A stretch of 64,000 bases of DNA from Spongiibacter thalassae (GCF_012272835.1 NZ_JAAWWK010000001.1:929780-993779); one strand, 5' to 3'. Positions 8,617 to 18,449 are shown, counted from the stretch's first letter. The notes: generated by a model not told the origin, from the letters alone. Translations and numbers: made by a program.

Positions 8617-9806
8617 ATCACTCGTCTGAATACCCGGAAAAAAACACCGCGATTACCGGTATCGGTCAGTCAGAAATTTCCCGTGGTAGCGCAAAAACCG
8701 GTATGGCGTTAACGGTTGATGCCTGCATGGAAGCCATTACCCACGCGGGCCTGACTCGGGCGGACATTGATGGCATCGCGACCTGGCCAGGCGCCGACTA
8801 CAACACCTCTGGATTTTCCACTGTTGGAATTCCCCAAATACAGGATGCATTGCGTTTGGAGGTCAATTGGTACTGCGGTGCGCCGGAGGGACCGGGGCAA
8901 TTCGCCGCCGTGTTCGATGCTATAGGTGCGATATCGGCGGGGCTTTGCAAGCACGTATTGGTTTTCAGAACGTTGACTGAAGCCACCGCACGTAAAACCG
9001 CTTTCGCCAACGCGCTAATGACCCCAGGACAGCGTGACCACGGACTTTTTCAATGGTACTCGCCCTACCATACCTACGCTGCGGCGGTTCAGCAGGCCAT
9101 GTACTTTCAAGCCTATGTTCACAAATCCGGTATACGCGAAGAGCAGTACGCACAAATTGCCTTGAACGGGCGGCGTAACGCGGGGCTGAACCCAAAGGCG
9201 GTGTACCGTTCGCCGATGACGCTGGACGACTATCTGGCCTCGCCGATGATATCCACACCGCTGCGAATGTTTGATTGCGACGTTCCGATAGATGGCTCTA
9301 CCGCTATTATTATCTCCCGCCGGGACTGCGCCGAGGACCTGCCGAATAAACCGATAAACATCGAAGCGATCGGCAGCAGTATGGCCTACCGCAACTCCTG
9401 GGCGCAGCTCGATGCGCTGGAAACCCAGGCTCAGCCTAAAGTCGCTGAGATGATGTGGTCGCGCACCGACCTGAAACCCAAGGATGTCGATTTTGCCGAG
9501 CTTTACGATGGCTTCAGTTTTCACTCCATCAATTGGCTGGAAAACTTTGGCTTTTGCGAACGCTATGGGGCGGGAGACTTTATCGACGGTGGCCACAATA
9601 TTGCCCTTGATGGGATGCTGCCGATTAACACTAATGGTGGGGCGCTATCAGCGGGGCGTATGCATGCCTACGGCCAGATTCACGAGGCGTGCTTGCAGTT
9701 GTGGGGGAGGGCGGGTGATCGTCAATTAGCCAAGCCGGCCCACGTTGCCGCGTTGTCAACGGCGGGAGGGCCGCTGGCGGGGTGTATGTTGCTGGTGGCT
9801 GAATAA
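8613..9806 (+). CDS. SCP-x/lipid-transfer-type thiolase
   Basis: Thiolase-fold protein of 397 residues, the thiolase domain without a sterol-carrier domain. N-terminal AITGIGQSE and MEAITHAGL are typical of the Ltp group; the C-terminal catalytic loop contains NTNGGALSAGRMHAYG. It would cleave a beta-ketoacyl-CoA or act as a retro-aldolase on a beta-hydroxyacyl-CoA, together with the DUF35 protein whose gene overlaps its start. Usual length for the group is 380-400. It is the last gene of the amidohydrolase run, followed by a clear hairpin terminator. Confidence 0.88.
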   Translation: MNHSSEYPEKNTAITGIGQSEISRGSAKTGMALTVDACMEAITHAGLTRADIDGIATWPGADYNTSGFSTVGIPQIQDALRLEVNWYCGAPEGPGQFAAVFDAIGAISAGLCKHVLVFRTLTEATARKTAFANALMTPGQRDHGLFQWYSPYHTYAAAVQQAMYFQAYVHKSGIREEQYAQIALNGRRNAGLNPKAVYRSPMTLDDYLASPMISTPLRMFDCDVPIDGSTAIIISRRDCAEDLPNKPINIEAIGSSMAYRNSWAQLDALETQAQPKVAEMMWSRTDLKPKDVDFAELYDGFSFHSINWLENFGFCERYGAGDFIDGGHNIALDGMLPINTNGGALSAGRMHAYGQIHEACLQLWGRAGDRQLAKPAHVAALSTAGGPLAGCMLLVAE

Positions 9807-9863
9807 TAGAGTTGTCCGTAACGGTCAAGCCCAGGCCATATAGACTTTATTCCTGGCCGATTA

Positions 9864-9896
9864 CGTCCGGCGAACTTTTCGCCGGACGGCATTTTG
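9864..9896 (+). terminator. Hairpin terminator after the thiolase
   Basis: Perfect 11-bp arms CGTCCGGCGAA (9864-9874) and TTCGCCGGACG (9878-9888) with a CTT loop, followed by GCATTTTG. It lies 58 bases after the thiolase stop. Confidence 0.75.
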
Positions 9897-9916
9897 AATG
9901 ATCTGGATCACATAAC

Positions 9917-9937
9917 GGGGCGCCCGAGGGACGCCCC
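9917..9937 (-). terminator. Hairpin downstream of the TonB receptor
   Basis: GGGGCG (9917-9922) pairs with CGCCCC (9932-9937), with further CC/GG pairing inside. It sits 8 bases beyond the stop of the minus-strand TonB receptor gene; no strong U-run is present. Confidence 0.5.
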
Positions 9938-9945
9938 CTCTGTCG

Positions 9946-12291
9946 CTACAATCCGAAACGATAGGTAATGTCCAGCCCGTACATGCGCGGTGCTCCGGTC
10001 GTGGCCACACCACCTACCAGTGGGTCGGCAAAAACAAAGGACGGAATTACGTTACCGAAGGTTTCCTCATCGGTAAGGTTGTTGCCAAACACCCCGAGGC
10101 GAAGCCCGCTGCTGGTAAAGTCCATGTAAGCGGTAAAGCCGAGCAGACCGTAGGCCTCCTGTGAGACGGCGGGGTTGTTTTCATAGGCGTTGGCATCGTT
10201 GTCTAGCGGCACCTTGTCGCTATAGGCATAGGACAGGTTGCTGCCAAACTCACCCCAGCTGACAGGATGCTTGTAGTTGATCGCCAGAGACGCCTTCTTG
10301 TGGGGGGCAAAGGGCCCCTGCAGGGTTTCGTCGTCGTATTCGAAATTGGTTAAGGTGCCTGTCGCGATAACCGTAATATAGTCTGTGGCGGCAACGGTCA
10401 GTTCCGCTTCGCTACCTTGAATCGTGGCATCCCCCAGGTTCTGGATAAAGGTTGAAATGCCCACGATGTCAGAGAACTGTATGTCCTTATAGTCGGTGTA
10501 GTAACCGGCAAGGTTTACCCTTACCCGGCTGTCAAAAAACTCGCCTTTAAAGCCGATTTCAGTGTCGGTGACAAACTCGGGGTTGAAGGGCACGAGGGTC
10601 TCGTTGGTTCGACCGCGGAAGTTCTGTCCGCCGGAACGTACCCCACGGGATTTCTTGGTGTACAGCATGACGTCGTCAGTAACGTTCCAGCTGGCAGAGA
10701 GCACCCAGGTGTTGTATTCGTAGTCCGTGTCTTGACGGAAATAACAGCTGGACGCATCGGTGCCATTCGATTGTCCGTTTTCGGGGTCGTCAGCGTAGAT
10801 ACAGTCGTTGCTTGGGTTGGGGCCGAGGGCGTCGTTGGCCAGTCCAGTGTCGAACTGGGTGATATCCAGCCCCTTGTTTTCCTCGATCATGCGGCCACCT
10901 GCGGTCAGCGACAGGGTATCTGTAGCGTCCCAGGTCATCTGGAAAAATGCCGATTCACTGGTATTGAGAATATCGGCATCGCCGGTTGCCGACAGCAGCG
11001 GGGCTGTACCGGTGGCCGGTAGTTGAATGGCTGAGGGTAAACCCGGTACAGCGGCACCGGCGACTACGTCAGAGGCGAAGGTGTAGGTTTTGTCATTGCC
11101 ATCTTCTTCGAAATCAAAGTAGCCGATAATCCACTGTATGCGCTCATCCCAAAGGGAGCCCGATAGCTGGAGTTCGTAGGAGGTTTGTTTCACCTGTTGC
11201 CGAGTGTCGGTGAAAACACCTCTGGCGCTGGTGCCGTCGGGGTCAATAGTGAAACTGTAGTCGAGATCCCGCTGAGCGATCACCGCTTTGATCTCCGCCC
11301 AGGGAAGGTTGTAAGTACCCTTGAAATAAACCCCTTCAGTCCGCGCGTCGGCGTTGGTTTCCACATCGGTAAAGTAGCTGTAGTGGTCGTCCGATGAACG
11401 CTCGTAACTGCTGATCACTCCCGCCGGTGCACGGGCGCGATCGCCGCCTCGGTCATAGCTCGGCGCGCCATTGGTGCCGGTTTCGGTCGAATCAAAGCCA
11501 AGTTCGAGCACGCCATTGTCGGTGACGTCCCAGAGCAAATTGACACGGAGGCTATCGGTATTTTTCTCACCCGGCTGAAATTCGCCGATGATGGTTTCCG
11601 GGTCGTTAGCGTCTACCACGGTAGCGTTGCCGTATCCGTCCTGATTGCGCCGTGACAGGCTAAGGCGAGCGGCGAAACTGTCGGTGATGGGCATATTCAT
11701 CGCCCCTTCGGTGTGCAATTGCCCAAAGTTGCCCACCATACCCCGCAGGAAGCCCGCCCATTCTCCACCCGGTTCGGCCTTGTTCGGAATGACCTTTAAT
11801 GCGCCCCCGGTGGTATTGCGGCCATAGAGAGTCCCTTGCGGCCCCTTCAATACTTCCACCCGCGCAACATCGAACATATCCAGTAACGATCCCGGGGAGC
11901 GTCCCAGATAGACCTCGTCGAGATAAATCCCCACGGCGGGATCGACGGTCAATACCGTCGCGTCGTTTTGTACCTGACCGCGTATCGCAACCTGCGGGTT
12001 AACCCCTACACCGGGGCTGGGAGCGAAAACCAGGCTGGGGGTGATGTTGGCGATACCACTCAGGTCGCTGATACCACTGTCTTGCAGCGCCTCGCCGCCG
12101 AAGTTGGTCACCGCAGCGGGAACATCCTGCAGGTTTTCCGCCGAGCGGCGGGCCGTGACCACAACCTCCTCGAGCATCGCCGCGTGTAGCGGCGCGCTAT
12201 TTACTGTGACAGCAAGCGACGCCGCCAGCACGCTTTTACGTCCAATACTGCGTTTTTCCCCGAAGCGGGGAGGGGTGGTGACCGTTTTCAT
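9946..12291 (-). CDS. TonB-dependent outer-membrane receptor
   Basis: Outer-membrane beta-barrel of 781 residues that imports a substrate using TonB energy. It has an N-terminal signal peptide ending near LHA, the TonB-box-like region EEVVVTARR, and a plug domain with NLQDVPAAVTNFGGEAL and GPQGTLYGRNTTGGA. The barrel ends in an aromatic-final strand (DITYRFGL, C-terminal region rich in aromatics). It is paralogous to the receptor at 23147-25492, with nearly identical plug motifs and equal length. No FecR-type regulator is adjacent. Last gene of the thiolase-FadJ-ACAD-P450 run, so it probably takes up the growth substrate rather than iron. Confidence 0.93.
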   Translation of the reverse strand: MKTVTTPPRFGEKRSIGRKSVLAASLAVTVNSAPLHAAMLEEVVVTARRSAENLQDVPAAVTNFGGEALQDSGISDLSGIANITPSLVFAPSPGVGVNPQVAIRGQVQNDATVLTVDPAVGIYLDEVYLGRSPGSLLDMFDVARVEVLKGPQGTLYGRNTTGGALKVIPNKAEPGGEWAGFLRGMVGNFGQLHTEGAMNMPITDSFAARLSLSRRNQDGYGNATVVDANDPETIIGEFQPGEKNTDSLRVNLLWDVTDNGVLELGFDSTETGTNGAPSYDRGGDRARAPAGVISSYERSSDDHYSYFTDVETNADARTEGVYFKGTYNLPWAEIKAVIAQRDLDYSFTIDPDGTSARGVFTDTRQQVKQTSYELQLSGSLWDERIQWIIGYFDFEEDGNDKTYTFASDVVAGAAVPGLPSAIQLPATGTAPLLSATGDADILNTSESAFFQMTWDATDTLSLTAGGRMIEENKGLDITQFDTGLANDALGPNPSNDCIYADDPENGQSNGTDASSCYFRQDTDYEYNTWVLSASWNVTDDVMLYTKKSRGVRSGGQNFRGRTNETLVPFNPEFVTDTEIGFKGEFFDSRVRVNLAGYYTDYKDIQFSDIVGISTFIQNLGDATIQGSEAELTVAATDYITVIATGTLTNFEYDDETLQGPFAPHKKASLAINYKHPVSWGEFGSNLSYAYSDKVPLDNDANAYENNPAVSQEAYGLLGFTAYMDFTSSGLRLGVFGNNLTDEETFGNVIPSFVFADPLVGGVATTGAPRMYGLDITYRFGL

Positions 12292-12371
12292 CGAAGAAGC
12301 CTCTAATATGGTTGTATTATTGTTGGGGTCTATTAAGTGATGTTGTATTCATAAATAGTATTTGTAAGCAG

Positions 12372-13559
12372 TTACCAGTTAAGTTGCAGGTTGCGCATAC
12401 CCATTACCGGGCCTGCGGCCAGTGTGGGCGTCGTGTCGGGGTCTTCGCTGAACTCCGGCATGCGTTTGCAAAATTCCTGGTAAGTCAGAGCCAATTCGAT
12501 GCGCGCGAGATGGGCGCCCAGGCAATTGTGCGGGCCAGTGTTTAACGCCACATGGCGGTTGCTGCCCTTTCTGTCGAGTTTGAAAGCTGTGGGCTCGTCA
12601 AAGGCACTGGGGTCGAGGTTCGCCGGAATTTGCGGAGCGAGCACCATTTCGCCAGCCTTCAATATCTGGCCATTCAGCTCATAGTCACAGGTCAGGATTC
12701 GGCCGATATTAACGAAGGAATAGCGGCGCAGTGATTCCTCGACAAAGGCGGGTGCAATATCAGGGTTGTCGCGCAGGGACTTTTGCATGTCAGGGTTATG
12801 TGCAAGGTGCCTTACTCCAAAGGACATAGCGTTAACGACTGTGTCGAGGCCGGCAAGGAACAGCAGCAGACAAAAGGCCTGGGCTTCTTCCATGGTAATA
12901 GGGCGGCCATCGACCTCGGCATGAATGATGGTACTAATCAGGTCGTCTTCAGGTGTGGCTTGCCGCGCTTGCAGGCTTTCTGTCATAAAGCCGACGATAT
13001 TCATCAACACCGGCAGGCGTACGTTCTGATCGGTTTCCGTCAGGGCGATCATGGCCCATTCACGAAATTCGTCGATGCGGTTCAGTGGCAGCTTTTGGGT
13101 AACGACCAACTACACCACCTACACCACGGTTGCTAACGAAGCGGCGATATTTTCCAGCAAGGAAATTAACATTCCCCCCACCGGTGGCGGATATCGCTTG
13201 ATTCCGGTTAATATCGACCCGCCGGAGCACGCCAAATAGCGCAAAATTCTGGCGAAACAGTTCAGTCCCGGACATATGCGCAAGCTCGAAGGAGAAATTC
13301 GCCTACTGGCCAATCAGCTAATCGACAATCTTCTTGAGAAGAAATCCTGCGACTTTGTCCACGAATTTGCCGAAGTGCTGCCCGTCACCGTGTTTATGCA
13401 AATGATGGGGCTGCCCATCTCCGGACTGTAAAACAGTCCGTTGGGGAACTTCTGTGCCAGTTCCGTGAAGCGGGCCTGTGGGTCACTCAGCAGGCCAGCG
13501 TCGGTGTTGTGATTGAACGGGTAAACCAGGTTATCGGGAACATGGGCTGGAACAGTCGT
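12372..13559 (-). pseudogene. Cytochrome P450 pseudogene split by an internal inversion
   Basis: The C-terminal part (13105 down to 12372, minus) has the I-helix LAGLDTVVNA, EESLRR and the heme loop LNTGPHNCLG. The N-terminal part (13559 to about 13416, minus) reads VPAHVPDNLVYP... to NGLFYSPEMGS. The middle (13087-13415) reads as P450 only on the plus strand (FWVTTNYTT..., IDPPEHAK, VFMQMMGLP). Flipping the middle between GGCAGC and GCTGCC joins FYSPEMGS to FWVTTNY and MMGLP to LNRIDEF in frame, giving 396 codons. Two further lesions remain: TAG at 13237-13239, where the related P450 at 688 has Tyr, and ACG at 13559-13557 at the expected start, eight bases after AGGAG. It is therefore a dead gene, lying between an acyl-CoA dehydrogenase and a TonB receptor. 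Confidence 0.9.
13087..13415. repeat. Inverted segment bounded by 6-bp inverted repeats
   Basis: GGCAGC at 13087-13092 and GCTGCC at 13410-13415 border the segment whose orientation is opposite to the rest of the P450 pseudogene. The identity does not extend beyond six bases on either side, so this is microhomology-type inversion rather than a site-specific recombination site. Near its left end TACACCACC is directly followed by TACACCACG, a 9-bp near-duplication in the P450 frame. Confidence 0.8.
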
Positions 13560-13599
13560 TAAAGCAACTCCTAATCAAACAGGAACATCTACAAGCCGG

Positions 13600-14763
13600 T
13601 TACAGCGAACGGGCGATCAGGACTTTCATTATTTCGCTGGTGCCGCCCCACAAACGCTGACCTCGCGCATCGCGATAGAGGCGGGCAATGGGATACTCGT
13701 TGATATAGCCGTAGCCACCGAACAATTGCAGGCACTCGTCGATAATCTTGCCCTGGGCTTCCGAGGCGTGGAGTTTTGCCATGGCCGACAGATTGTTGTC
13801 GAGCTTGCCCTGGAGCAATAACTCCAAACAGTGGAACACAAACACCGCAGTGACCGTGCCGAGGGTTTTACACTCGGCCAGTTTGAATTGGGTGTTCTGG
13901 AAATCCATCACCGTTTGGCCAAACAGCTTGCGGTCTTTGGTGTATTCGATGGTGGCTGCCAATGCCTCGTCGATGGCGTACACACTTTGCAGGGCTATGA
14001 TGAGCCGCTCCTTGGGTAGCTCGGCCATCAGTTGGCCAAACCCCTTGCCCTCCACTCCGCCAAGCAGATTGTCGGCGGGTACGCGCACGTCTTCAAAAAA
14101 CAGCTCGGAGGTGTCGGCGGCTTCACAGCCGACTTTGTCGAGAATACGGCCACGACGAAAGCCCTCAACCTTGTCGGTTTCAACCATCATCAATGACACG
14201 CCCTTGTTACCGGCGTTGGTATCAGTTTTGGTCACCACACAAATCAGGTTGGCCTGGGAACCGTTGGAGATAAAGGTTTTCTGCCCATTGATGAGATAGC
14301 CGTCGCCGTCTTTTTTAGCCGTGGTGCGTACACCTGCCAGGTCGGAGCCCGCGCCGGGTTCAGTCATGGCGATGGCGCCGATCAGTTCGCCGCTGGCCAG
14401 GCCCGGCAGCCAGCGTTGTTTTTGCTCCTCGGTGCCGTGCAACAGAATATAAGGCGCGAGAATAGCGTTTTGCAGGGTAATCCCCATGCCGTTGGCGTCG
14501 TGACGAAACAGCTGCTCGATAATGACGACTTCATGGCGAAAGTCGCCGCCGCTACCGCCGTATTCTTCCGGCATCATGGTGCACAGCAAACCCGCTTGGC
14601 CTGCTTTCAGCCAAATGTCGCGGTCGCAGTAGTGCTGGCTGCGCCACCGCTCGGCCACTTCCTGGGTGACGTGGCGTTCGAAAAAGCGACTGGCGGCGTC
14701 TGAAAACATATTGATTTCTTCTTCCTGCATCGCCGCAGGGGGCTGTATGTCCAAGGCTTTCAT
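13600..14763 (-). CDS. Acyl-CoA dehydrogenase
   Basis: FAD enzyme of 387 residues that introduces the alpha,beta double bond in an acyl-CoA. Family signatures: AMTEPGAGSDLAGV (near 130-145), FISNGSQANL for the flavin site, and C-terminal GGYGYINEYPIARLYRD plus WGGTSEIMK. Full length for the family and all motifs present. It lies between the FadJ-like gene (50 bases upstream) and the P450 pseudogene (40 bases), so it supplies the first beta-oxidation step for this operon. Chain-length preference cannot be read here. Confidence 0.94.
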   Translation of the reverse strand: MKALDIQPPAAMQEEEINMFSDAASRFFERHVTQEVAERWRSQHYCDRDIWLKAGQAGLLCTMMPEEYGGSGGDFRHEVVIIEQLFRHDANGMGITLQNAILAPYILLHGTEEQKQRWLPGLASGELIGAIAMTEPGAGSDLAGVRTTAKKDGDGYLINGQKTFISNGSQANLICVVTKTDTNAGNKGVSLMMVETDKVEGFRRGRILDKVGCEAADTSELFFEDVRVPADNLLGGVEGKGFGQLMAELPKERLIIALQSVYAIDEALAATIEYTKDRKLFGQTVMDFQNTQFKLAECKTLGTVTAVFVFHCLELLLQGKLDNNLSAMAKLHASEAQGKIIDECLQLFGGYGYINEYPIARLYRDARGQRLWGGTSEIMKVLIARSL

Positions 14764-14813
14764 CGGTATCTCCCAATATTATGTGTAGTCGCGCCCACTG
14801 GAGGCGCCGCCGG

Positions 14814-16961
14814 TTATGCGTAAAATTTGCTGCCGTTCTCAGCGCGGTCGCGCAGCCATTGACTGGGGCGGAAGCGCTCGCCCACGGTGTCGGCCAACTG
14901 GTCCAGCTCAGCCACAAATCGATTCGGGCCGAGGGTGTCAATCAACGAGAACACGCCGCCGGTATAGCTGGGAAAACCGATGCCGAGAATTCCGCCGACA
15001 TCGCCTTCGGCCGCATCGCAAATCACTCCTTCTTCGAAGCAGCGGGCGGCTTCCAGTGCCTGCACGTAGAGCAGGCGGTGTTTTATTTGAGTGTAGTCCA
15101 GCTCGCCTTCGGCAGGAGGGTAGAGCGCCGCGACGGCGGTGGAGGGTTGGCGCACACCGTCGACATAGTCGTAAAAGCCTTTAGCGGCGCGACGACCGAG
15201 GCGGCCAGCGTCGTTGAAGGTTTGCTGAACCTTGAATCCTGCGGGTTCCACCCAGTGCTCGCCCAGTGCTGCCCGTTCCGCAAGGGATGCCTTGTAGCCG
15301 TTCTCCAGACCGATATCGTCAATCAGCGCCAGTGGCCCCATGGCAAAGCCCGCCTGTTTGGCGATGTTGTCGATCAGAGTAGGGGAAATGCCCTCGGCCA
15401 CCATGGCGAAGGCTTCCTGCAGGTAGGCCGCAATCACTCGAGAGGTGAAAAAGCCTCGGGAATCGTTGACGATAATCGGGGTTTTACGCAGCAGGGCAAC
15501 AAAATCCAGGGCCTCTGCCAGGGTTTGATCGCTGGTATGGCTGCCGCGAATCACCTCGACCAAAGGCATACGCTCCACCGGTGAAAAAAAGTGCAGGCCG
15601 AGGAAACGGTTTGCGGCGGTCAGGCCTTCGGCCAGTTCGCTGATCGGTAAGCTGGAGGTGTTTGACGCGAGAATGGCATCGGCGGGCATATGCTGCCGGG
15701 CCTGGTTGAAGACTTTTTGCTTGAGTGCGACATCTTCAAAAACCGCTTCCACAACCAGTTCGCAGTCGGCCAGGAGACGGTAGTCTCCGGACGCGGTGAT
15801 TTTGGCTAGCAGGGTGTCGGCCTTGTCCCGGGTCATTCTGCCTTTGCTGATAAGTTTGTCGTAAGCCTTGGCGATGACGGCCTTGCCCTTTGCTGCCTGC
15901 TCGTCGCTGATGTCGAGCAGGACAACGTCGATTCCCGCCTTGGCGGCACTCTGGGCGATGCCTCCGCCCATCAGCCCACTGCCGAGGATGCCTATTCGAG
16001 AGAACCGGGCTTTAGGCACGTTGTCGGGCCGACGGCGCAATTTATCCAGCTCGCCCTTGCTAACAAACAGGGTGCGCACCATATTGCGGGCGGTAGGGTC
16101 GAGAATCAGTTTGGCGAAGTAACACGACTCAATATGCAGGCCCGCGTCAAAGGGCACCGCAGTGCCACGGGCAACGGCGGTCAGCAAGGCCAGCGGCGCG
16201 GGAGTGTTGCGCTGGGTGTCGCGGCATATTGTGGTGGTCAGGTAGTTGTAAAGGTTGCCCAGGTCGGGGTCGAAAAAGCCGCTGCCTCCGGGCAGGCGAA
16301 AGCCCTTTTCGTCCCAGGGTTTTTGGGCATCAACACCGTCAAGGATTTTCTGGCAGGCGGCTTCGACCAGCGAATCGCTGGCCACAACGCCGTCTATAAT
16401 GCCGAGTTCCAGGGCTTTACTGGCGTTAAAGGGACGGCCCTGAAGCATGATTTCCAGTGCTTTCTGAATGCCGATCATCCGTGGCAGGCGTTGGCTGCCA
16501 CCGGCACCGGGCATCAGCCCGAGGGTAACCTCCGGCAATCCCATAATGATGTTGGCGGAGTCGGCGGCAATACGAGCGTGGCAGGCCAGCGCCAATTCCA
16601 GGCCGCCACCCATGGCTGGGCCGTTAATTGCGGCGACAAACGGCTTGCCGCAGGTTTCCAGTTTGCGCAGTGTCGGCTTGATACTGTTGGCGATGTCCAG
16701 TGCCACGGCGGGGTCGCTGACATCGGCAAACAGTTCGACCATGGCATTCAGGTCGCCACCGGCCATAAAGTCGTTTTTTGCTGAGCTGAGCACCGCACCG
16801 ATAATGTTCTGGTCTGTGGAAATCAGATCAATAGCCGCAGAAAGTTCGTCGCGGAAGGCATCGCCCATTACGTTGGCGTTGCTGCCGGGGATGTCCATCA
16901 ACAGAATGGCAATGCCCTGATCGTTTACGGAATAGCGTAGGGTGTTAAATTCGTGAGTCAT
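14814..16961 (-). CDS. FadJ/FadB-like multifunctional enoyl-CoA hydratase / 3-hydroxyacyl-CoA dehydrogenase
   Basis: Fusion enzyme of 715 residues. The N-terminal crotonase domain (about 1-200) has the oxyanion loop MAGGDLNAM and both catalytic glutamates (GGGLELAL and LPEVTLG). The NAD domain begins near residue 315 with GILGSGLMGGGIAQ and contains the HFFSPVERMPLVEV active-site His segment. The C-terminal 3HCDH domain completes it. It catalyses hydration and then oxidation to 3-ketoacyl-CoA, feeding the thiolase encoded 20 bases upstream. Together with the acyl-CoA dehydrogenase downstream this is a full beta-oxidation set. Confidence 0.94.
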   Translation of the reverse strand: MTHEFNTLRYSVNDQGIAILLMDIPGSNANVMGDAFRDELSAAIDLISTDQNIIGAVLSSAKNDFMAGGDLNAMVELFADVSDPAVALDIANSIKPTLRKLETCGKPFVAAINGPAMGGGLELALACHARIAADSANIIMGLPEVTLGLMPGAGGSQRLPRMIGIQKALEIMLQGRPFNASKALELGIIDGVVASDSLVEAACQKILDGVDAQKPWDEKGFRLPGGSGFFDPDLGNLYNYLTTTICRDTQRNTPAPLALLTAVARGTAVPFDAGLHIESCYFAKLILDPTARNMVRTLFVSKGELDKLRRRPDNVPKARFSRIGILGSGLMGGGIAQSAAKAGIDVVLLDISDEQAAKGKAVIAKAYDKLISKGRMTRDKADTLLAKITASGDYRLLADCELVVEAVFEDVALKQKVFNQARQHMPADAILASNTSSLPISELAEGLTAANRFLGLHFFSPVERMPLVEVIRGSHTSDQTLAEALDFVALLRKTPIIVNDSRGFFTSRVIAAYLQEAFAMVAEGISPTLIDNIAKQAGFAMGPLALIDDIGLENGYKASLAERAALGEHWVEPAGFKVQQTFNDAGRLGRRAAKGFYDYVDGVRQPSTAVAALYPPAEGELDYTQIKHRLLYVQALEAARCFEEGVICDAAEGDVGGILGIGFPSYTGGVFSLIDTLGPNRFVAELDQLADTVGERFRPSQWLRDRAENGSKFYA

Positions 16962-16981
16962 GGTGTTTACCTGCGGCTCTG

Positions 16982-18190
16982 TTACACGCGTTCGATAATG
17001 GTGGCGACGCTCATGCCGATACCGACACAGAGGGAAACCAGCGCGGTCTGCAAATTGCGGCGTTCCAGTTCGTCCAGCGCAATGCCCACCAGCATGGCAC
17101 CGGTGGCCCCCAGTGGGTGACCCATGGCAATCGCGCCGCCGTTCACGTTGATCTTGTCGTGGGGAATATCCAGTTCGCGCATATATTCCAGCACCATTGA
17201 GGCGAAGGCTTCGTTGAGTTCAAACAGGTCGATGTCGGCCAGTGACATGCCAGCGTTCTTCAGCGCCTTGCGGCTGGCGGCGGCGGGGCCGGTCAGCATA
17301 ATAGTGGGTTCGCTGCCGACACTGGCAAAGGCCCGTATCCGTGCCCGTGGTGTCAGTCCGGCGGCTTTACCGGAGGCTTCACTGCCCAGCAAAACGGCGC
17401 TGGCACCGTCAACAATACCGCTGGAATTCCCTGCGGTGTGGACATGATTAATGGCAAACACGTCGGGATACTTTTGCTGGGCGATGGCGTTGTAGCCGCC
17501 CTGTTCACCCATTGCCGCAAAGGCGGGTTTCAGTGCGCCGAGATCCTCCAGGCTTATCCCAGCACGTAAATGTTCGTCGCGACTCAGCAGGGGCAGGCCG
17601 AGGTCATCGACCACGGTGATTACCGACTTGTCGAAATAGCCCTGCTGCCAGGCATGGCTGGCGCGGCGCTGGCTCTCCAATGCGTAATGATCGACATCGC
17701 TGCGACTAAAGCCGCTGCGGGTGGCAATCAGGTCGGCGCCAATGCCCTGGGGGGCGAAGTAGGTCTTGCTGATGACCGCAGGGTCGCGGGGCCAGGCGCC
17801 CCCCTGACTGCCCATAGGGACACGGGACATCGACTCCACGCCACCGCCAATGACCATACCCGCCTGCCCGGCCATGATTTGCGCAGCACCGAGGTTGACC
17901 GCATCCAAGCCCGAGGAGCAGGCACGGTCGAGCTGTATACCTGACACCGACTGGTCGTAGTCGGCCATTAACAGGGCCGGGCGGGCCAGGTTGCAGCCCT
18001 GTTCGCCCACTGGAGTGACAATACCCAGCACCACGTCGTCAACGGCAGAGGTATCCAGACTATTGCGGGATTGCAAGGCTTTAAGGGTTTGGGCGGCGAG
18101 GTCGATGGGCGGCACAGAGTGCAGGCCACCATCAGGACGGCCACGACCGCGCGGGGTGCGCACATGGTCGAAAATATAAGCTTGGGTCAT
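16982..18190 (-). CDS. Acetyl-CoA acyltransferase (thiolase, FadI/FadA type)
   Basis: Thiolase of 402 residues that cleaves 3-ketoacyl-CoA with CoA. The nucleophile Cys91 lies in LDRACSSGLDA, the catalytic His near 358 in NGGAIAMGHPLGATG, and the acid/base Cys near 388 in SLCVGIGMS, so all three residues are present. It is the first gene of the minus-strand run and the partner of the FadJ-like protein. A divergent promoter region of 259 bases with an ATGAT/ATCAT palindrome separates it from the crotonase gene at 18450. Confidence 0.95.
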   Translation of the reverse strand: MTQAYIFDHVRTPRGRGRPDGGLHSVPPIDLAAQTLKALQSRNSLDTSAVDDVVLGIVTPVGEQGCNLARPALLMADYDQSVSGIQLDRACSSGLDAVNLGAAQIMAGQAGMVIGGGVESMSRVPMGSQGGAWPRDPAVISKTYFAPQGIGADLIATRSGFSRSDVDHYALESQRRASHAWQQGYFDKSVITVVDDLGLPLLSRDEHLRAGISLEDLGALKPAFAAMGEQGGYNAIAQQKYPDVFAINHVHTAGNSSGIVDGASAVLLGSEASGKAAGLTPRARIRAFASVGSEPTIMLTGPAAASRKALKNAGMSLADIDLFELNEAFASMVLEYMRELDIPHDKINVNGGAIAMGHPLGATGAMLVGIALDELERRNLQTALVSLCVGIGMSVATIIERV

Positions 18191-18323
18191 GTAGGGTCTC
18201 GCTATTCTATTCCAGGCTGTGTTCCGGGCTTGTTATTAGGCCCCCCCGTGCCATATTGCATAGTGCTGGACGCTGTTATTTGGCGGGGGTCGGCAAAGTA
18301 ATGCTTGGACTATAACAGCTACA

Positions 18324-18346
18324 ATGATATAAATCATCTATATGAT
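18324..18346. promoter_or_regulatory. Overlapping ATGAT/ATCAT inverted repeats in divergent promoter
   Basis: ATGAT (18324-18328), ATCAT (18333-18337) and ATGAT (18342-18346) alternate with 4-base spacers, giving two overlapping palindromes. TATATGAT also occurs in the GntR promoter at 60652-60758. It is placed between the divergent thiolase and crotonase genes, so a regulator bound here could control both runs; the identity of that regulator is inference. Confidence 0.45.
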
Positions 18347-18449
18347 AGTGTAAAATTGTTGGATTGCCGCTCCAGCTTGTAGTGGGTTGTGGTTGGCGGG
18401 CCGCGCGACAGCGCGTTACTCAATAAATAAGACGATAAGGATTTGTAGA

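Noticed and set aside
13087..13415. Phase-variable invertible switch controlling a P450
   Set aside because: The flanking repeats are only six bases, no recombinase is nearby, and the restored frame still has a TAG codon and no normal start, so switching could not make a functional enzyme.
14781..15584. Plus-strand open frame opposite the FadJ-like gene
   Set aside because: Shadow of the strongly supported fadJ-like frame; no motifs.
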